NCBI GenBank assembly: GCA_016841385.1
Contig: JAENZF010000002.1
Span: forward strand, 5,268 to 43,987
Reading direction: 5' to 3'
DNA length: 38,720 bases
From: Methanobacteriota archaeon
Lineage (GTDB): Archaea; Halobacteriota; Methanomicrobia; Methanomicrobiales; Methanoculleaceae
Each line of letters starts with the position of its first letter. The first letter of the stretch is position 1. The notes beneath the pieces were generated by a model. That model made no database searches, was not told where the DNA came from, and worked only from the letters and a program-made list of their open reading frames with translations. Made by a program: the position numbers and the translations under genes. Below are positions 29,071 to 38,329 of the stretch, piece by piece.

Positions 29071-29164
29071 TTCGCGTGAGACCACGTTACCAACCATACA
29101 CTGTTGATTCACGCGAGACCCTATTACCATCCATACACGTCGGTTCACATGAGAACAGGGCACC
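29071..29164. repeat. Degenerate tandem repeat, about 36-37 bp period, about 2.5 copies
   Basis: Units at 29071 (TTCGCGTGAGACCACGTTACCAACCATACACTGTTGA), 29108 (TTCACGCGAGACCCTATTACCATCCATACACGTCGG), 29144 (TTCACATGAGAACAGGGCACC...). Confidence 0.75.
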
Positions 29165-29346
29165 ACCCCTCGCGTAGATTCGGGCGCCCCAATCCTGCAA
29201 GTCTCCTGACGCATGAAGCAGACCTGCTGTTCAGCATGGACACCCTCTCCTGAGGCTCAAAGAATTCTGGCAGAAAGCCCCCCCCAGTCAGGGACTCCCT
29301 GGGGTAGTTGCCCACGAATACTCAAGTCAGGGGACAGGATACGGAC

Positions 29347-29369
29347 AAAAAAATCAGGTGTGAAAAAAA
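29347..29369 (-). terminator. Double T-tract terminator after the CetZ-operon membrane protein
   Basis: Two A7 runs on + (T7 on -) within 25 nt, immediately downstream of the minus-strand stop at 29385. Confidence 0.6.
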
Positions 29370-29384
29370 GGGGTTTCCCGGAGG

Positions 29385-30470
29385 CTATCCGAGCTCGTCC
29401 CAGCCGGTCTTTCTCCGGTAGAAGACAACGCCCACGACAACGAGGACAAGAACGACCCCGATGCCGATGTAGAGAAGGAGGTTGCCGCCGAAGTTGAACC
29501 CCTCGCCGATCCTCTCCTTCAGGGTATTCGCATCGGTCAGGGCCTCGTTCGCCTTGCTCAGGCCGTCGGCCGCCTTCGAACGCGCCAGCGGATAGTTCCC
29601 GGCATTAAGGTTGTCCTGTGCCTGGGAGTAGAACTGGACGGCGCTCTCGCGCTTGGTCATGATGGCGACCACCTGCGGGTCGCTGTTCATGGAGCGGTTC
29701 TCAACAAAGTAGGTGATCATCCCGTCGAGAGACTCGATCGCCGCGCCGGTGTTGGCGACCGCTTTCTGGGCCCATGTCTTATCGAGGAGCGCAGTTGCCT
29801 CGTCTATATCGGTCTTGGCGGTGGCGATGTAGCTCGCTGCCTGTGCCGGACCTGCCGACGCGGCGCTGGTGAGCGCCTGGTTCGCGGCGTTGTACTCGGC
29901 CTGGACGGCGGTGATATCCACGCCCTCTGCAGCCTTCTCATCCATGTCGGCCTTCAGGTCCTTGAGGCGCTGCTGCTGGGCGGAGAGAGAGCCCTCGACC
30001 TGGGCCGAACTCACAACGTCGCGGGTCACGGAGTGAGTGTCCTTCACATCCTTATCCCGCAGGTGGTCGATCTTGGTCACCAGAACCTTCGAGCTCGCGC
30101 TCGAGGGTACGATGCCGCGCACCTGGGCATCCAGTTCAATATCCCCGTCACCGTAGGCGATCTCGAACTCCGTCAGGACCGGGTAGTACCCGGTCTTCTT
30201 GGTGGTGTAGATGGCAACCCCGTCGCGGTAGATGATGAAGTCCCAGGAGGGGTTCTGCAGTCCGGTGCTGAACTCGAACGTCTCGTCGTTCCCGGAGGAG
30301 GTGACCATGTCGTAGGTGAGCACGTAGCGCGCGGTCACCTGCTGGCCGGGTTCGAGAGCGCCGCTTGCGGGGTTGACGGTCTCAGTCTTGATGTCGAACG
30401 CCGATGCCACCTGCACGACACAGACCAGTGCCAGCAGGAGAATGATCCATCTGCTGATGTTTGCCTTCAT
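29385..30470 (-). CDS. Secreted/membrane-anchored protein with signal peptide, coiled-coil-like region and C-terminal TM helix
   Basis: N-terminal MKANISRWIILLLALVCVVQVASA; central Ala/Gln-rich helical region (LSAQQQRLKDLKADMDEKAAEG...); C-terminal LLLYIGIGVVLVLVVVGVVFYRRKTG. Confidence 0.85.
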   Translation of the reverse strand: MKANISRWIILLLALVCVVQVASAFDIKTETVNPASGALEPGQQVTARYVLTYDMVTSSGNDETFEFSTGLQNPSWDFIIYRDGVAIYTTKKTGYYPVLTEFEIAYGDGDIELDAQVRGIVPSSASSKVLVTKIDHLRDKDVKDTHSVTRDVVSSAQVEGSLSAQQQRLKDLKADMDEKAAEGVDITAVQAEYNAANQALTSAASAGPAQAASYIATAKTDIDEATALLDKTWAQKAVANTGAAIESLDGMITYFVENRSMNSDPQVVAIMTKRESAVQFYSQAQDNLNAGNYPLARSKAADGLSKANEALTDANTLKERIGEGFNFGGNLLLYIGIGVVLVLVVVGVVFYRRKTGWDELG

Positions 30471-30479
30471 AACGTCTCC

Positions 30480-31646
30480 TCACTCGAACAGGGGCTCTAT
30501 GCCGTCATCGAACATGGTCGAACGCTTTTCCTTCGATTTGAGGACATCTTCCTTCGTGGATTTTGCAATCTCGAGGAGATCGGTGATCCGGGGAGCATTC
30601 CCGATCGTCGCAAGAACAACCACCGCAGCGATGTAGTCGCTCTGCACCGGGTAATCCCCGCCACGGACCTCGACGCCGGCGATGTTCTCTTCCACCCAGC
30701 TCTTCGACTTCTCCACGCCCTTGCGGTCCATCTCATCCGGCGGGCCCGCGAGGAGAACGAGGCCCCGCTCAGCCGTCGAGTAGTCGCACGGCAGGGTGAG
30801 GCGCCCGAGCATGGCACGCCTGACGAGAGCAATTATCTTCGCCGACTTGTCCTCCCCGGTCAGCACCTCCTCGGTCTTCTCCTTCTTCCGCATCAGGCCG
30901 GAGAGGAGCCCCTGATTCTGCTTCGTGCGGGGGCTGACCTTCTCGCTGATGGCATATCCAACGGTGCTGATGCCGCCGCCGCGCAAGGTGTTGATGACCT
31001 CGCTCGAGTCCACCACCATCTCACCGACGCCCGCCTTGCCGACCTCACCTGCACGGAAGAGCACGCCGAACCGGCGGACAATCTCGTCGTTCAGCCGGTT
31101 ATAGGCGTCCTTGACGCTCTCTCCCTCGTTCTTCCAGGCGCTGTTATCAAAAATAAAGGTATTATCCGCCTCGTTCACGAGGGTGCTCAGGGAACGGGCT
31201 GCGTTATACGAATAGAGCCGGCCTTCCTCGGGGGCAGGCAGGATACCAATCGCGTAGACCGGTTCCCGGTAGATACGCTTCAAGTGCCGGGCCAGGACCG
31301 GCGAACCCCCGGAACCTGTTCCGCCGCCGAGACCGGCGATGATGACGAAGGCATCGACATCGTGCGTGCCCCGCGAGTCGATGGCGTTGATAATTGCGTC
31401 AATCTCATCGGCGGTCACCCGTGCCCCGGTTACGTTATCGGTCCCGACACCGTGGCCTTTGACCACCGTCTGGCCGATCAGGAGCCGGTCCTTCAACTCA
31501 ATGTTTTTAAGCCCCATCAGGTCAGTACGCGCCGTATTTACCGCGATTCCCCTGAAACTCTGGGTCTGCATTCGTTTGTCCTGTTCGACGAACATATCGA
31601 CAATTTTGCCCCCAGCCTGACCGAATCCTATGAAGAAGACCCTCAT
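30480..31646 (-). CDS. cetZ: Tubulin/FtsZ superfamily protein, CetZ-like
   Basis: FFIGFGQAGGKIVDMF, IAGLGGGTGSGGSPVLARHLK (tubulin signature), GILPAPEEGRLYSYNAARSLSTLVNEADNTFIFDNSAW. Confidence 0.9.
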   Translation of the reverse strand: MRVFFIGFGQAGGKIVDMFVEQDKRMQTQSFRGIAVNTARTDLMGLKNIELKDRLLIGQTVVKGHGVGTDNVTGARVTADEIDAIINAIDSRGTHDVDAFVIIAGLGGGTGSGGSPVLARHLKRIYREPVYAIGILPAPEEGRLYSYNAARSLSTLVNEADNTFIFDNSAWKNEGESVKDAYNRLNDEIVRRFGVLFRAGEVGKAGVGEMVVDSSEVINTLRGGGISTVGYAISEKVSPRTKQNQGLLSGLMRKKEKTEEVLTGEDKSAKIIALVRRAMLGRLTLPCDYSTAERGLVLLAGPPDEMDRKGVEKSKSWVEENIAGVEVRGGDYPVQSDYIAAVVVLATIGNAPRITDLLEIAKSTKEDVLKSKEKRSTMFDDGIEPLFE

Positions 31647-31760
31647 TCAGCTTCACACCCTCATATTGACTAATTAATTATATCCACGCTTATCTATAAA
31701 GACCATACATACATTATAACCCAAAAGTGTTCTTATAATTTTCATACGTAGTGGTGAGCG
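31647..31760. promoter_or_regulatory. AT-rich divergent promoter region between cetZ and the glycan gene operon
   Basis: Only markedly AT-rich stretch in the area; CTTATAAT (about 31732-31739) toward + and GGATATAATT-like TATA toward -. Confidence 0.6.
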
Positions 31761-32993
31761 ATGAAGATCTGCGTTGTGGGGGGAGGTCTATCTGGTCTGG
31801 TTTCGGCTCTCGAACTTGCCGGAGCACACCAGGTAGATCTCTTCGAGCGAAAGCCCATCCCGGGCGGCTGCCTCGGTTCGTACCGGATCGGCGATTACTG
31901 GATCGAGGAGTACTACCACCATTGTTTTGCCGGCGATACCAGCCTGCTCAACCTCTTCGATACGCTGCAGGTGACCGACCGGCTGGAGTGGCTCAAGGGC
32001 ACCACCGGCTACTACGTCGACGGGACCATTCACCCGCTCACCACCCCGACCGAGATCCTGCGCTACCCCCACCTCACGCTCACCGAGAAGGCCCGCCTCG
32101 GCCTGCTGACGCTGCGCTCCCGGCGGCTTGACGCGGCAGCGCTCGACGGGATCACCGCGAAGGATTTCATCCTCGACAACCTCGGCCCCGGCATCTATGC
32201 CTCGTTCTTCGAACCGCTCTTAAAGAGCAAGTTCGGAGACCGCGCTGGCGAGGTCTCCGCAGCCTGGCTCATATCCCGGATCGCGATCCGGTCGGACCGG
32301 GGCGCCGGGGGCGAGCGCCTGGGTTACCTGAAAGGGGGATTCCGGCACTTCATCGCGCGGCTCGAGGAAGAGGTGGCAGGACGGGGCGCCTCGATCATGC
32401 CGGACTCTCCCGTCGAGGAGATCCGGCGGGAGGGTGACGGCTGGCTCGTCAACGGGAAGGCCTATGACTGTGTCATATCGACGCTCCCCCCCCAGGTGAC
32501 AGCGGACCTCGCCGGTCTCGACATCGCCCCGGTGCCCTACCAGGGCGCCGCCTGCATGACCCTCGCACTCGACCGGGACGTGACCGACGGCATATACTGG
32601 CTGAACATGAAGGACGCGGCCCCCTACGGTGCGGTAGTCTCGCACACCAACTTCGCCCCGCTGGCGTGGTACGGCGAGCATATCGTCTACCTTGCATCAT
32701 ACTTCACCGACCGGCTCCCGGAGAGCTTCGAGAAGTCGATGCTCAACGACTTCTGCAGGCGGTTTGCCGTCAGCGAGAGCGAGGTGCACTGGCACCGGCT
32801 CGCCGTCGACCGGTATGCGGGACCGGTCTACACGACCGGACTCCGGAACCGCCTGCCCGCCTATGAAGAGCACGGGCTCTTCCTCGCCGGGATGTTCAGC
32901 CCCCCGAACTACCCGGAGCGGAGCATGAACGGTTCGGTCGTCGCCGGGCAGGAAGTGGCAAAGCGGGTTCTCGCGAGGTTTTTAGATGCGTGA
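31761..32993 (+). CDS. FAD-dependent amine oxidase / protoporphyrinogen oxidase-like or UDP-galactopyranose mutase-like protein
   Basis: MKICVVGGGLSGLVSALELAGAHQVDLFERKPIPGGCLGS (Rossmann, ADP-binding) ... GLFLAGMFSPPNYPERSMNGSVVAGQEVAKRV. Confidence 0.87.
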   Translation: MKICVVGGGLSGLVSALELAGAHQVDLFERKPIPGGCLGSYRIGDYWIEEYYHHCFAGDTSLLNLFDTLQVTDRLEWLKGTTGYYVDGTIHPLTTPTEILRYPHLTLTEKARLGLLTLRSRRLDAAALDGITAKDFILDNLGPGIYASFFEPLLKSKFGDRAGEVSAAWLISRIAIRSDRGAGGERLGYLKGGFRHFIARLEEEVAGRGASIMPDSPVEEIRREGDGWLVNGKAYDCVISTLPPQVTADLAGLDIAPVPYQGAACMTLALDRDVTDGIYWLNMKDAAPYGAVVSHTNFAPLAWYGEHIVYLASYFTDRLPESFEKSMLNDFCRRFAVSESEVHWHRLAVDRYAGPVYTTGLRNRLPAYEEHGLFLAGMFSPPNYPERSMNGSVVAGQEVAKRVLARFLDA

Positions 32994-33705
32994 GATCGAG
33001 GTGAGCGCCGTCCTGCCGGTCTACAACGACCTCTCAGCGCTCAAGACCGCCATACCGCGGTCGCTCGAGGAACTGGAGGCGATCGCGCCCGGAAGGTTCG
33101 AACTGATCGTCGCCGAGGACGGAAGCACCGACGGGAGCACCGAGTTCGTCAGGGAGTACGAGACGAGCGATCCCCGGGTCCGCCTGCTTCATGCCGACGA
33201 GCGGCTCGGGCGGGGCCGGGCACTCAACCGCGCGTTTGCCGGAGCGAAGGGGTCGATCGTCTGCTACTACGACGTCGACCTCGCCACCGACATGCAATAT
33301 CTCGGTGAACTGATCGGCGCCATCCGGGACGGCTATGATCTCGCAACAGGCTCCCGCCTTCTCCCAAGGAGTGATATCACCCGGAGCGGCGGGCGGGAGA
33401 TCGCGAGCCGCGGCTACAACATGCTCGTCCGGACGATCCTCGGGAGCTCGCTCCACGACCACCAGTGCGGGTTCAAGGCGTTTCAACGTAACCGCCTCAT
33501 CGACCTGCTCCCGACGGTGACCGCAGACCACTGGTTCTGGGACACCGAGGTGCTGGTGCGGGCACAGAAGAACGGGTACCGGATACAGGAGTTTCCCGTG
33601 CAATGGCGGCAGGGAGAGGGGACGACTGTGCGCAGAAAAGACGTAATCGAGATGGGATCGGCGATTGTGCACCTCTGGTGGCGGCTTCATGTGGAAAAAG
33701 GTTAG
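32986..33705 (+). CDS. Family 2 glycosyltransferase (dolichyl-phosphate glycosyltransferase-like)
   Basis: SAVLPVYNDLSALKTAIPRSLEELE, VAEDGSTDGSTEFVREY, YYDVDLATDMQYLGEL, DHQCGFKAFQR. Confidence 0.92.
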   Translation: MREIEVSAVLPVYNDLSALKTAIPRSLEELEAIAPGRFELIVAEDGSTDGSTEFVREYETSDPRVRLLHADERLGRGRALNRAFAGAKGSIVCYYDVDLATDMQYLGELIGAIRDGYDLATGSRLLPRSDITRSGGREIASRGYNMLVRTILGSSLHDHQCGFKAFQRNRLIDLLPTVTADHWFWDTEVLVRAQKNGYRIQEFPVQWRQGEGTTVRRKDVIEMGSAIVHLWWRLHVEKG

Positions 33706-34669
33706 CGCGGTCGTCATCCCCACCCTGATCGCGGTCGGGATTGTCGTTTACATGCTCTACCGCGTATGGGACGACCTCCTGCTGACGCTCGAGCACGCCG
33801 TGATACCCTTCCTCTTTGCCGCCTTCGGGATCTGCGTTGTGGCCTGGGTCCTCCGGGGGTACCGGTACCAGTTCATCCTGCGGGGGCTTGACGTCAAGAA
33901 GAGCCTCTGGTTCTCGACCGCCTGCATCTTCATCTCCCAGACGGCGAACCTCATCGTTCCCGCACGCCTCGGCGACTTTGTACGGATGCTCATCCTCAAG
34001 CACGAGGACGATGCCACCTACTCGCAGGGGTTCTCGTCCCTCGTCGTCGAGCGCGTCTTCGATATCCTGATGATCGCGGTGCTCGGCGCCGTCGCGCTCC
34101 CGTTCGTCCTCGCTGTCCTCGACGTCCCCGACTGGTTCATCACGGTCATCATCGTCCCCCTCGCCGCAGGCGGCATCTTCTTTGCCGTGCTCCTCTGGTC
34201 GGGCAGGATGAAGTCCGGGAACCGGATCGTCGTTGCCGTCCAGAGGATGCTCGATGAGGTGAAGCGAGCCTCCCTCAACCCCCGGGCCCTCGTTGTGCTC
34301 AGCGGATCCTCGCTCCTCATATGGATCGTCGACGTGCTGGTCTGCTACGCAGTCGTCCTGATGTTCCAGGAGCCGGTCCCGTTCGGGATCGTCATCCTCG
34401 CGATCGTCATCGGCAATCTCGTCAAGGCGGTCCCGCTCACCCCGGGAGGGGTGGGAACCTACGAGCTGGCACTCGCGCTGACCTTCGGGCTCGCGGGGAC
34501 GCCGGCAGTCACGGCGACACTGATCGCGGTCGTCGATCACCTGATCAAGAACCTGGTCACGCTCATCGGGGGTGTCGGGTCAATCTACTACTTCGGCGAC
34601 TGGTCGATGGACCTCTTAAAGAAGGCCTTTTCCAGGGAGATCGAGAAGGAGGAGACGTTTGGCGGGTGA
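33689..34669 (+). CDS. Lysylphosphatidylglycerol synthase TM region / UPF0104 flippase-like membrane protein
   Basis: WVLRGYRYQFILRGLDVKKSLWFSTACIFISQTANLIVPARLGDFVRMLILKHED...KAVPLTPGGVGTYELALALTFGLAG. Confidence 0.88.
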   Translation: MWKKVSAVVIPTLIAVGIVVYMLYRVWDDLLLTLEHAVIPFLFAAFGICVVAWVLRGYRYQFILRGLDVKKSLWFSTACIFISQTANLIVPARLGDFVRMLILKHEDDATYSQGFSSLVVERVFDILMIAVLGAVALPFVLAVLDVPDWFITVIIVPLAAGGIFFAVLLWSGRMKSGNRIVVAVQRMLDEVKRASLNPRALVVLSGSSLLIWIVDVLVCYAVVLMFQEPVPFGIVILAIVIGNLVKAVPLTPGGVGTYELALALTFGLAGTPAVTATLIAVVDHLIKNLVTLIGGVGSIYYFGDWSMDLLKKAFSREIEKEETFGG

Positions 34670-36659
34670 ATTCGTCGTCCCCGTGCTGCTCTGGCTTGCG
34701 GTCATCAAAGTGCTCCATCTCGGCACCTGGCCGGCGCTCGACCGCACCCTCGGCAACCTCTCGGCCGCCGCTGCATTCCCGGCATCGGTCCTCCTCTTCA
34801 CGCTCGGGTCCTGGTACTGCGGCCTATTGGGCCTGCCCGTCTGGCTCGCCCTCCTGCCGTTCCTCGCCGCAGTCGCCTACGCAGGGTGGCGGCGGTTCTA
34901 CACGAGGGAGCGCCTGCGATCAGCACTCCCCTGGGACCTCGCCTTCCTGGTTCCCTTCCTCTTCATGCTCGAGGTGCGCTGGATCAATCCGACCATCTCC
35001 TACGCCGAGAAGTTCATGGACCACGCCATCCTTGCGTCGATCATGCGGCTTCCAACCATCCCGCCGCTCGACCCCTGGTACGCAGGCGGGACGCTGGACG
35101 TCTACTACTACCTCGGCTACTGGATGAGCGGGGTGCTCGGGCTTGCATCCGGCGTGCCTTCGACGGTCACCTTCAACCTCGCCCTCCCGACCGTGCTCGG
35201 CCTCGCCGTCGTCTCGCTCTACGCCCTCGGGCATCTTCTCCTCGATCGCTACCGGTGGCTCCCGGTGCTTGCGCTCTTCATCCCGAACCCTTCGGCGATC
35301 TACCACATCCTGATCGGTGACGCATGGTTTGACGTCCTCTGGGGGAGCACCCGGACGATCACGAACACCATCAACGAGTATCCCATCTTTTCGATGCTCT
35401 GGGGCGACGTGCACCCGCACGTCATGAGCTTCTTCAACCAGGGGTTCCTGCTCTTTCTCCTGGTCTTTGCCTACATGCGGTGGGGGACTCTCTCCATGCG
35501 GGGACGGGCAATCCTCTGCGGGCTTGCCGCCCTCGCCCTCGGGTCCATGCCCGGGTTCAACTCCTGGGACGTGCTGGTCTATGCCCCGGTCACGCTGGTC
35601 TTCGGCCTCCTGATCTGGCAGCGCTTTGGGAGCCTTGCGTGGGACAAACAGAAGTCCTGGATGGTGCTTGCGGCGGTGCCGCCGCTCGCGATCATAGCGT
35701 ATCTCCCGTTCTACCTGCAGCTCAACAGCCCCGGCGTCGGCGGGATCGCGATCGTCCCGGTGCCCTCCGAACCGCTGGAGTTCCTGCTGGTCCACGGGTT
35801 CTTCCTCGCGGTGCTGGTCGCCTATTGTATCCCGGATATCAGAAAACGCCCCTACCTCCTGCTCGCCGCGGTGCCGTTCGTGCTCGCCGGCTACCCGGCG
35901 GCGGCCATCGCCGCCGTCCCGCTGATCTACCTCATTGCCCGCCGCAAGTTCCCGGCCACCGATACGCTCGCCATCCTCGGGCTCCTGATCGTCCTCGCTA
36001 CCGAGCTCGTCTACCTCAAGGACAACATGGGGGAGACCTACTTCCGGATGAACACGGTCTTCAAGTTCTATCTCCCCGCCTGGATCCTGATGGGGACGGC
36101 AAGCCTTGCCGTCATCGGGGAGTGGCTCCGGAGCGCTGAAATCGGCCGGCATATCCCCGCCCGGATGGAGAAGGTATTACCGGCCCTGGCTGTGGTGCTG
36201 CTCCTTGCCGCACCCTTCGCGATCAATGTCGACTTCGGCTACGGGAGCCACACCCTCGACGGGGCGGCATACCTCGAAGGCTCGCACCCGGGGGATGCGG
36301 CAGCGATCGCGTTCCTCCGGAGCCTTCCGGGCGACCACATCATCGTCGAGGCGGAGGGCGGAGATTACACCTACTACTCACGGGTGTCGTCGTTCACCGG
36401 GATCCCGGCAGTCATCGGGATGCCGTTCCACGAGTATATGTGGCGGGGAGACGAGGGACGTATAAGCGAACGGAGCGCTGACGTGCGGAGAATATACGAG
36501 CAGCCGTCGAGGACCATCGACCTTTCGCGGGCGTACAACGCCACGCTCCTGTACGTGGGTGCCGAAGAGCGCGATCGCTACAATGTTTCCATCCCGACAG
36601 AGGCGCTCGGACTCATCTACGACGCACAGGGGGTCCGGATCTATCGGATCCCTGCATAA
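34659..36659 (+). CDS. DUF2298 (Chlor_Arch_YYY-type) multi-TM protein
   Basis: TTG start with GGAGGAG SD; RWINPTISYAEKFMDHAILASIMRLPTIPPLDPWYAGGTLDVYYYLGYWMSGVLGLASGVPSTVTFNLALP. Confidence 0.88.
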   Translation: MAGEFVVPVLLWLAVIKVLHLGTWPALDRTLGNLSAAAAFPASVLLFTLGSWYCGLLGLPVWLALLPFLAAVAYAGWRRFYTRERLRSALPWDLAFLVPFLFMLEVRWINPTISYAEKFMDHAILASIMRLPTIPPLDPWYAGGTLDVYYYLGYWMSGVLGLASGVPSTVTFNLALPTVLGLAVVSLYALGHLLLDRYRWLPVLALFIPNPSAIYHILIGDAWFDVLWGSTRTITNTINEYPIFSMLWGDVHPHVMSFFNQGFLLFLLVFAYMRWGTLSMRGRAILCGLAALALGSMPGFNSWDVLVYAPVTLVFGLLIWQRFGSLAWDKQKSWMVLAAVPPLAIIAYLPFYLQLNSPGVGGIAIVPVPSEPLEFLLVHGFFLAVLVAYCIPDIRKRPYLLLAAVPFVLAGYPAAAIAAVPLIYLIARRKFPATDTLAILGLLIVLATELVYLKDNMGETYFRMNTVFKFYLPAWILMGTASLAVIGEWLRSAEIGRHIPARMEKVLPALAVVLLLAAPFAINVDFGYGSHTLDGAAYLEGSHPGDAAAIAFLRSLPGDHIIVEAEGGDYTYYSRVSSFTGIPAVIGMPFHEYMWRGDEGRISERSADVRRIYEQPSRTIDLSRAYNATLLYVGAEERDRYNVSIPTEALGLIYDAQGVRIYRIPA

Positions 36660-36841
36660 ACACTCAGCGGCCATGTTCATGCGGGCAGGCACGAAAATGG
36701 CGGAACTGCACCCCCCTTTGCGGGGTCGAATGACAAACCTTTATCACTCCTCTTAATGACATAATAGAGCGCATTCGATCAGCTACGCTACTGATGAATG
36801 ATGACGGAGCAGCAGTGGGCTGCCCCCGAAAGAGGTGAGTT

Positions 36842-37210
36842 ATGGCAAAGGCATATGTAAAATTCGAGATTCCGGAAGAGATCCAGAATAAGGCCCTTGA
36901 AGCTCTTGAAATCGCAAGAGATACCGGTAAGGTGAAGAAAGGGTCCAACGAGGCAACAAAAGCAGTCGAGCGGAACATCGCCCAGCTGGTTCTCATCGGT
37001 TCGGACGTTGAGCCTGAAGAAATTGTAATGCATCTGCCGCCGCTCTGCGAAGAGAAGCAGATACCTTTTGTCTACATCACGAAGCAGAACGATATCGGTT
37101 CCGCGAGCGGCCTCGAGGTCGGCTCAGCTGCTGCCGCTATCGTCAAGTCCGGCAAGGCAAAGGACCTCGTCGAAGAGATCGCGAAGCAGATAACTGCACT
37201 GAGAGAGTGA
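36842..37210 (+). CDS. rpl7ae: 50S ribosomal protein L7Ae (eL8)
   Basis: [78 protein letters not shown]. Confidence 0.98.
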   Translation: MAKAYVKFEIPEEIQNKALEALEIARDTGKVKKGSNEATKAVERNIAQLVLIGSDVEPEEIVMHLPPLCEEKQIPFVYITKQNDIGSASGLEVGSAAAAIVKSGKAKDLVEEIAKQITALRE

Positions 37211-37220
37211 GGAATAGATT

Positions 37221-37430
37221 ATGGCAAACGACGGAACGCCCGCAGAAGTTATCGAGATCATCGGCATGACCGGCATGCATGGCGAAGCCCAGCAGGTGAA
37301 GTGCCGGGTTCTCGATGGCCCGAACAAGGGGCGGATCATCACCCGCAACACCGTGGGCCCCATCAGGGAGGGAGACATCCTCTCGCTGCTCGAGACCGAG
37401 CGTGAGGCCAAGAAACTCTCGAGGCGGTAA
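37221..37430 (+). CDS. rps28e: 30S ribosomal protein S28e
   Basis: [61 protein letters not shown]. Confidence 0.97.
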   Translation: MANDGTPAEVIEIIGMTGMHGEAQQVKCRVLDGPNKGRIITRNTVGPIREGDILSLLETEREAKKLSRR

Positions 37431-37432
37431 CC

Positions 37433-37624
37433 ATGGTCGATAAATACGTCTGCAGTTTCTGTGGAGATCTCCTGGAGCCCGGCACCGGCAAGATGTTCGT
37501 CAAGAGGGACGGGACCATCTACTACTTCTGCAGCACCAAGTGCCAGAACAACTACAGGCTCGGCCGGGTGCCACGCCGCGTCGAGTGGACCGCGGCGGGA
37601 CGCAAGGCCCGCGGCAAAGAGTGA
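37433..37624 (+). CDS. rpl24e: 50S ribosomal protein L24e
   Basis: [47 protein letters not shown] (C-x2-C...C-x3-C zinc motif). Confidence 0.96.
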   Translation: MVDKYVCSFCGDLLEPGTGKMFVKRDGTIYYFCSTKCQNNYRLGRVPRRVEWTAAGRKARGKE

Positions 37625-37629
37625 TCGGC

Positions 37630-38079
37630 ATGGACCGCACCTTTGTGATGGTCAAGCCCGACGGCGTCCAGCGCGGACTCGTCGGGGAGATCGTCTCCCG
37701 GTTCGAGGCTAAAGGACTCAAACTCGCAGGGGCAAAACTCGAGCTCCTCCCCGAGGAACGGGTCGTCGAGCAGTACCGGGAACACCTGCAGAAGCCCTTC
37801 TTCCCGGGTCTCGCGGCCTACATCATGAGCGGACCCTGCTTCCTGACGGTCTGGGAAGGAAAAGGTGCAGTCGCGGTCGTCCGCAGCATGATCGGCGCCA
37901 CAAACCCTGCAGAGGCTGCACCGGGTTCCATCCGCGGCGACTTCGCTCTCGACATCGGGCGGAACGTGATCCACGCATCCGACTCCCCCGAGAGCGCCGC
38001 CCGTGAGCTCGGTATTCACTTCGCGTCCGGCGAACTGGCCGATTACTCGAAGATCGACGAGCCCGTCCTCTACGAGTGA
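37630..38079 (+). CDS. ndk: Nucleoside diphosphate kinase
   Basis: [34 protein letters not shown]...[31 protein letters not shown] (active-site His). Confidence 0.97.
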   Translation: MDRTFVMVKPDGVQRGLVGEIVSRFEAKGLKLAGAKLELLPEERVVEQYREHLQKPFFPGLAAYIMSGPCFLTVWEGKGAVAVVRSMIGATNPAEAAPGSIRGDFALDIGRNVIHASDSPESAARELGIHFASGELADYSKIDEPVLYE

Positions 38080-38109
38080 GTGCCGGGACCGCCATTTCAG
38101 GCGGAAACC

Positions 38110-38123
38110 GCTTATTTTTTCTT
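38110..38123 (+). terminator. T-rich archaeal-type terminator after ndk
   Basis: CTTATTTTTTCTTG about 30 nt after the ndk stop. Confidence 0.6.
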
Positions 38124-38261
38124 GAGTGTCCGGCTGCGTAGCGGTGCGTGGGCGTCTCGTCCCCGGGAAGGATACAGTTCAGACCTTTGCTTGCACAGCG
38201 GGACATCGCGAAACTGTACACGGATTTCCAGTGGATATCGCGACTGGGGGAAGGGGCTGAC

Positions 38262-38287
38262 GGGGAGGGGGGCCTGCCCCCCTCCCC
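38262..38287. other. Very strong GC hairpin
   Basis: GGGGAGGGGGGC-CT-GCCCCCCTCCCC, 12-bp perfect arms. Confidence 0.9.
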
Positions 38288-38329
38288 TGTCTCTACCGCA
38301 TAATGGGATACACGTAACCCCCACCCCGC

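Noticed and set aside
29071-29164. Degraded CRISPR repeats
   Set aside because: The whole 36-37-bp period is similar between units, leaving no room for spacers.
30033-31673. 546-aa plus-strand ORF
   Set aside because: Antisense to cetZ and its downstream gene, which carry the tubulin signature and a signal peptide respectively.
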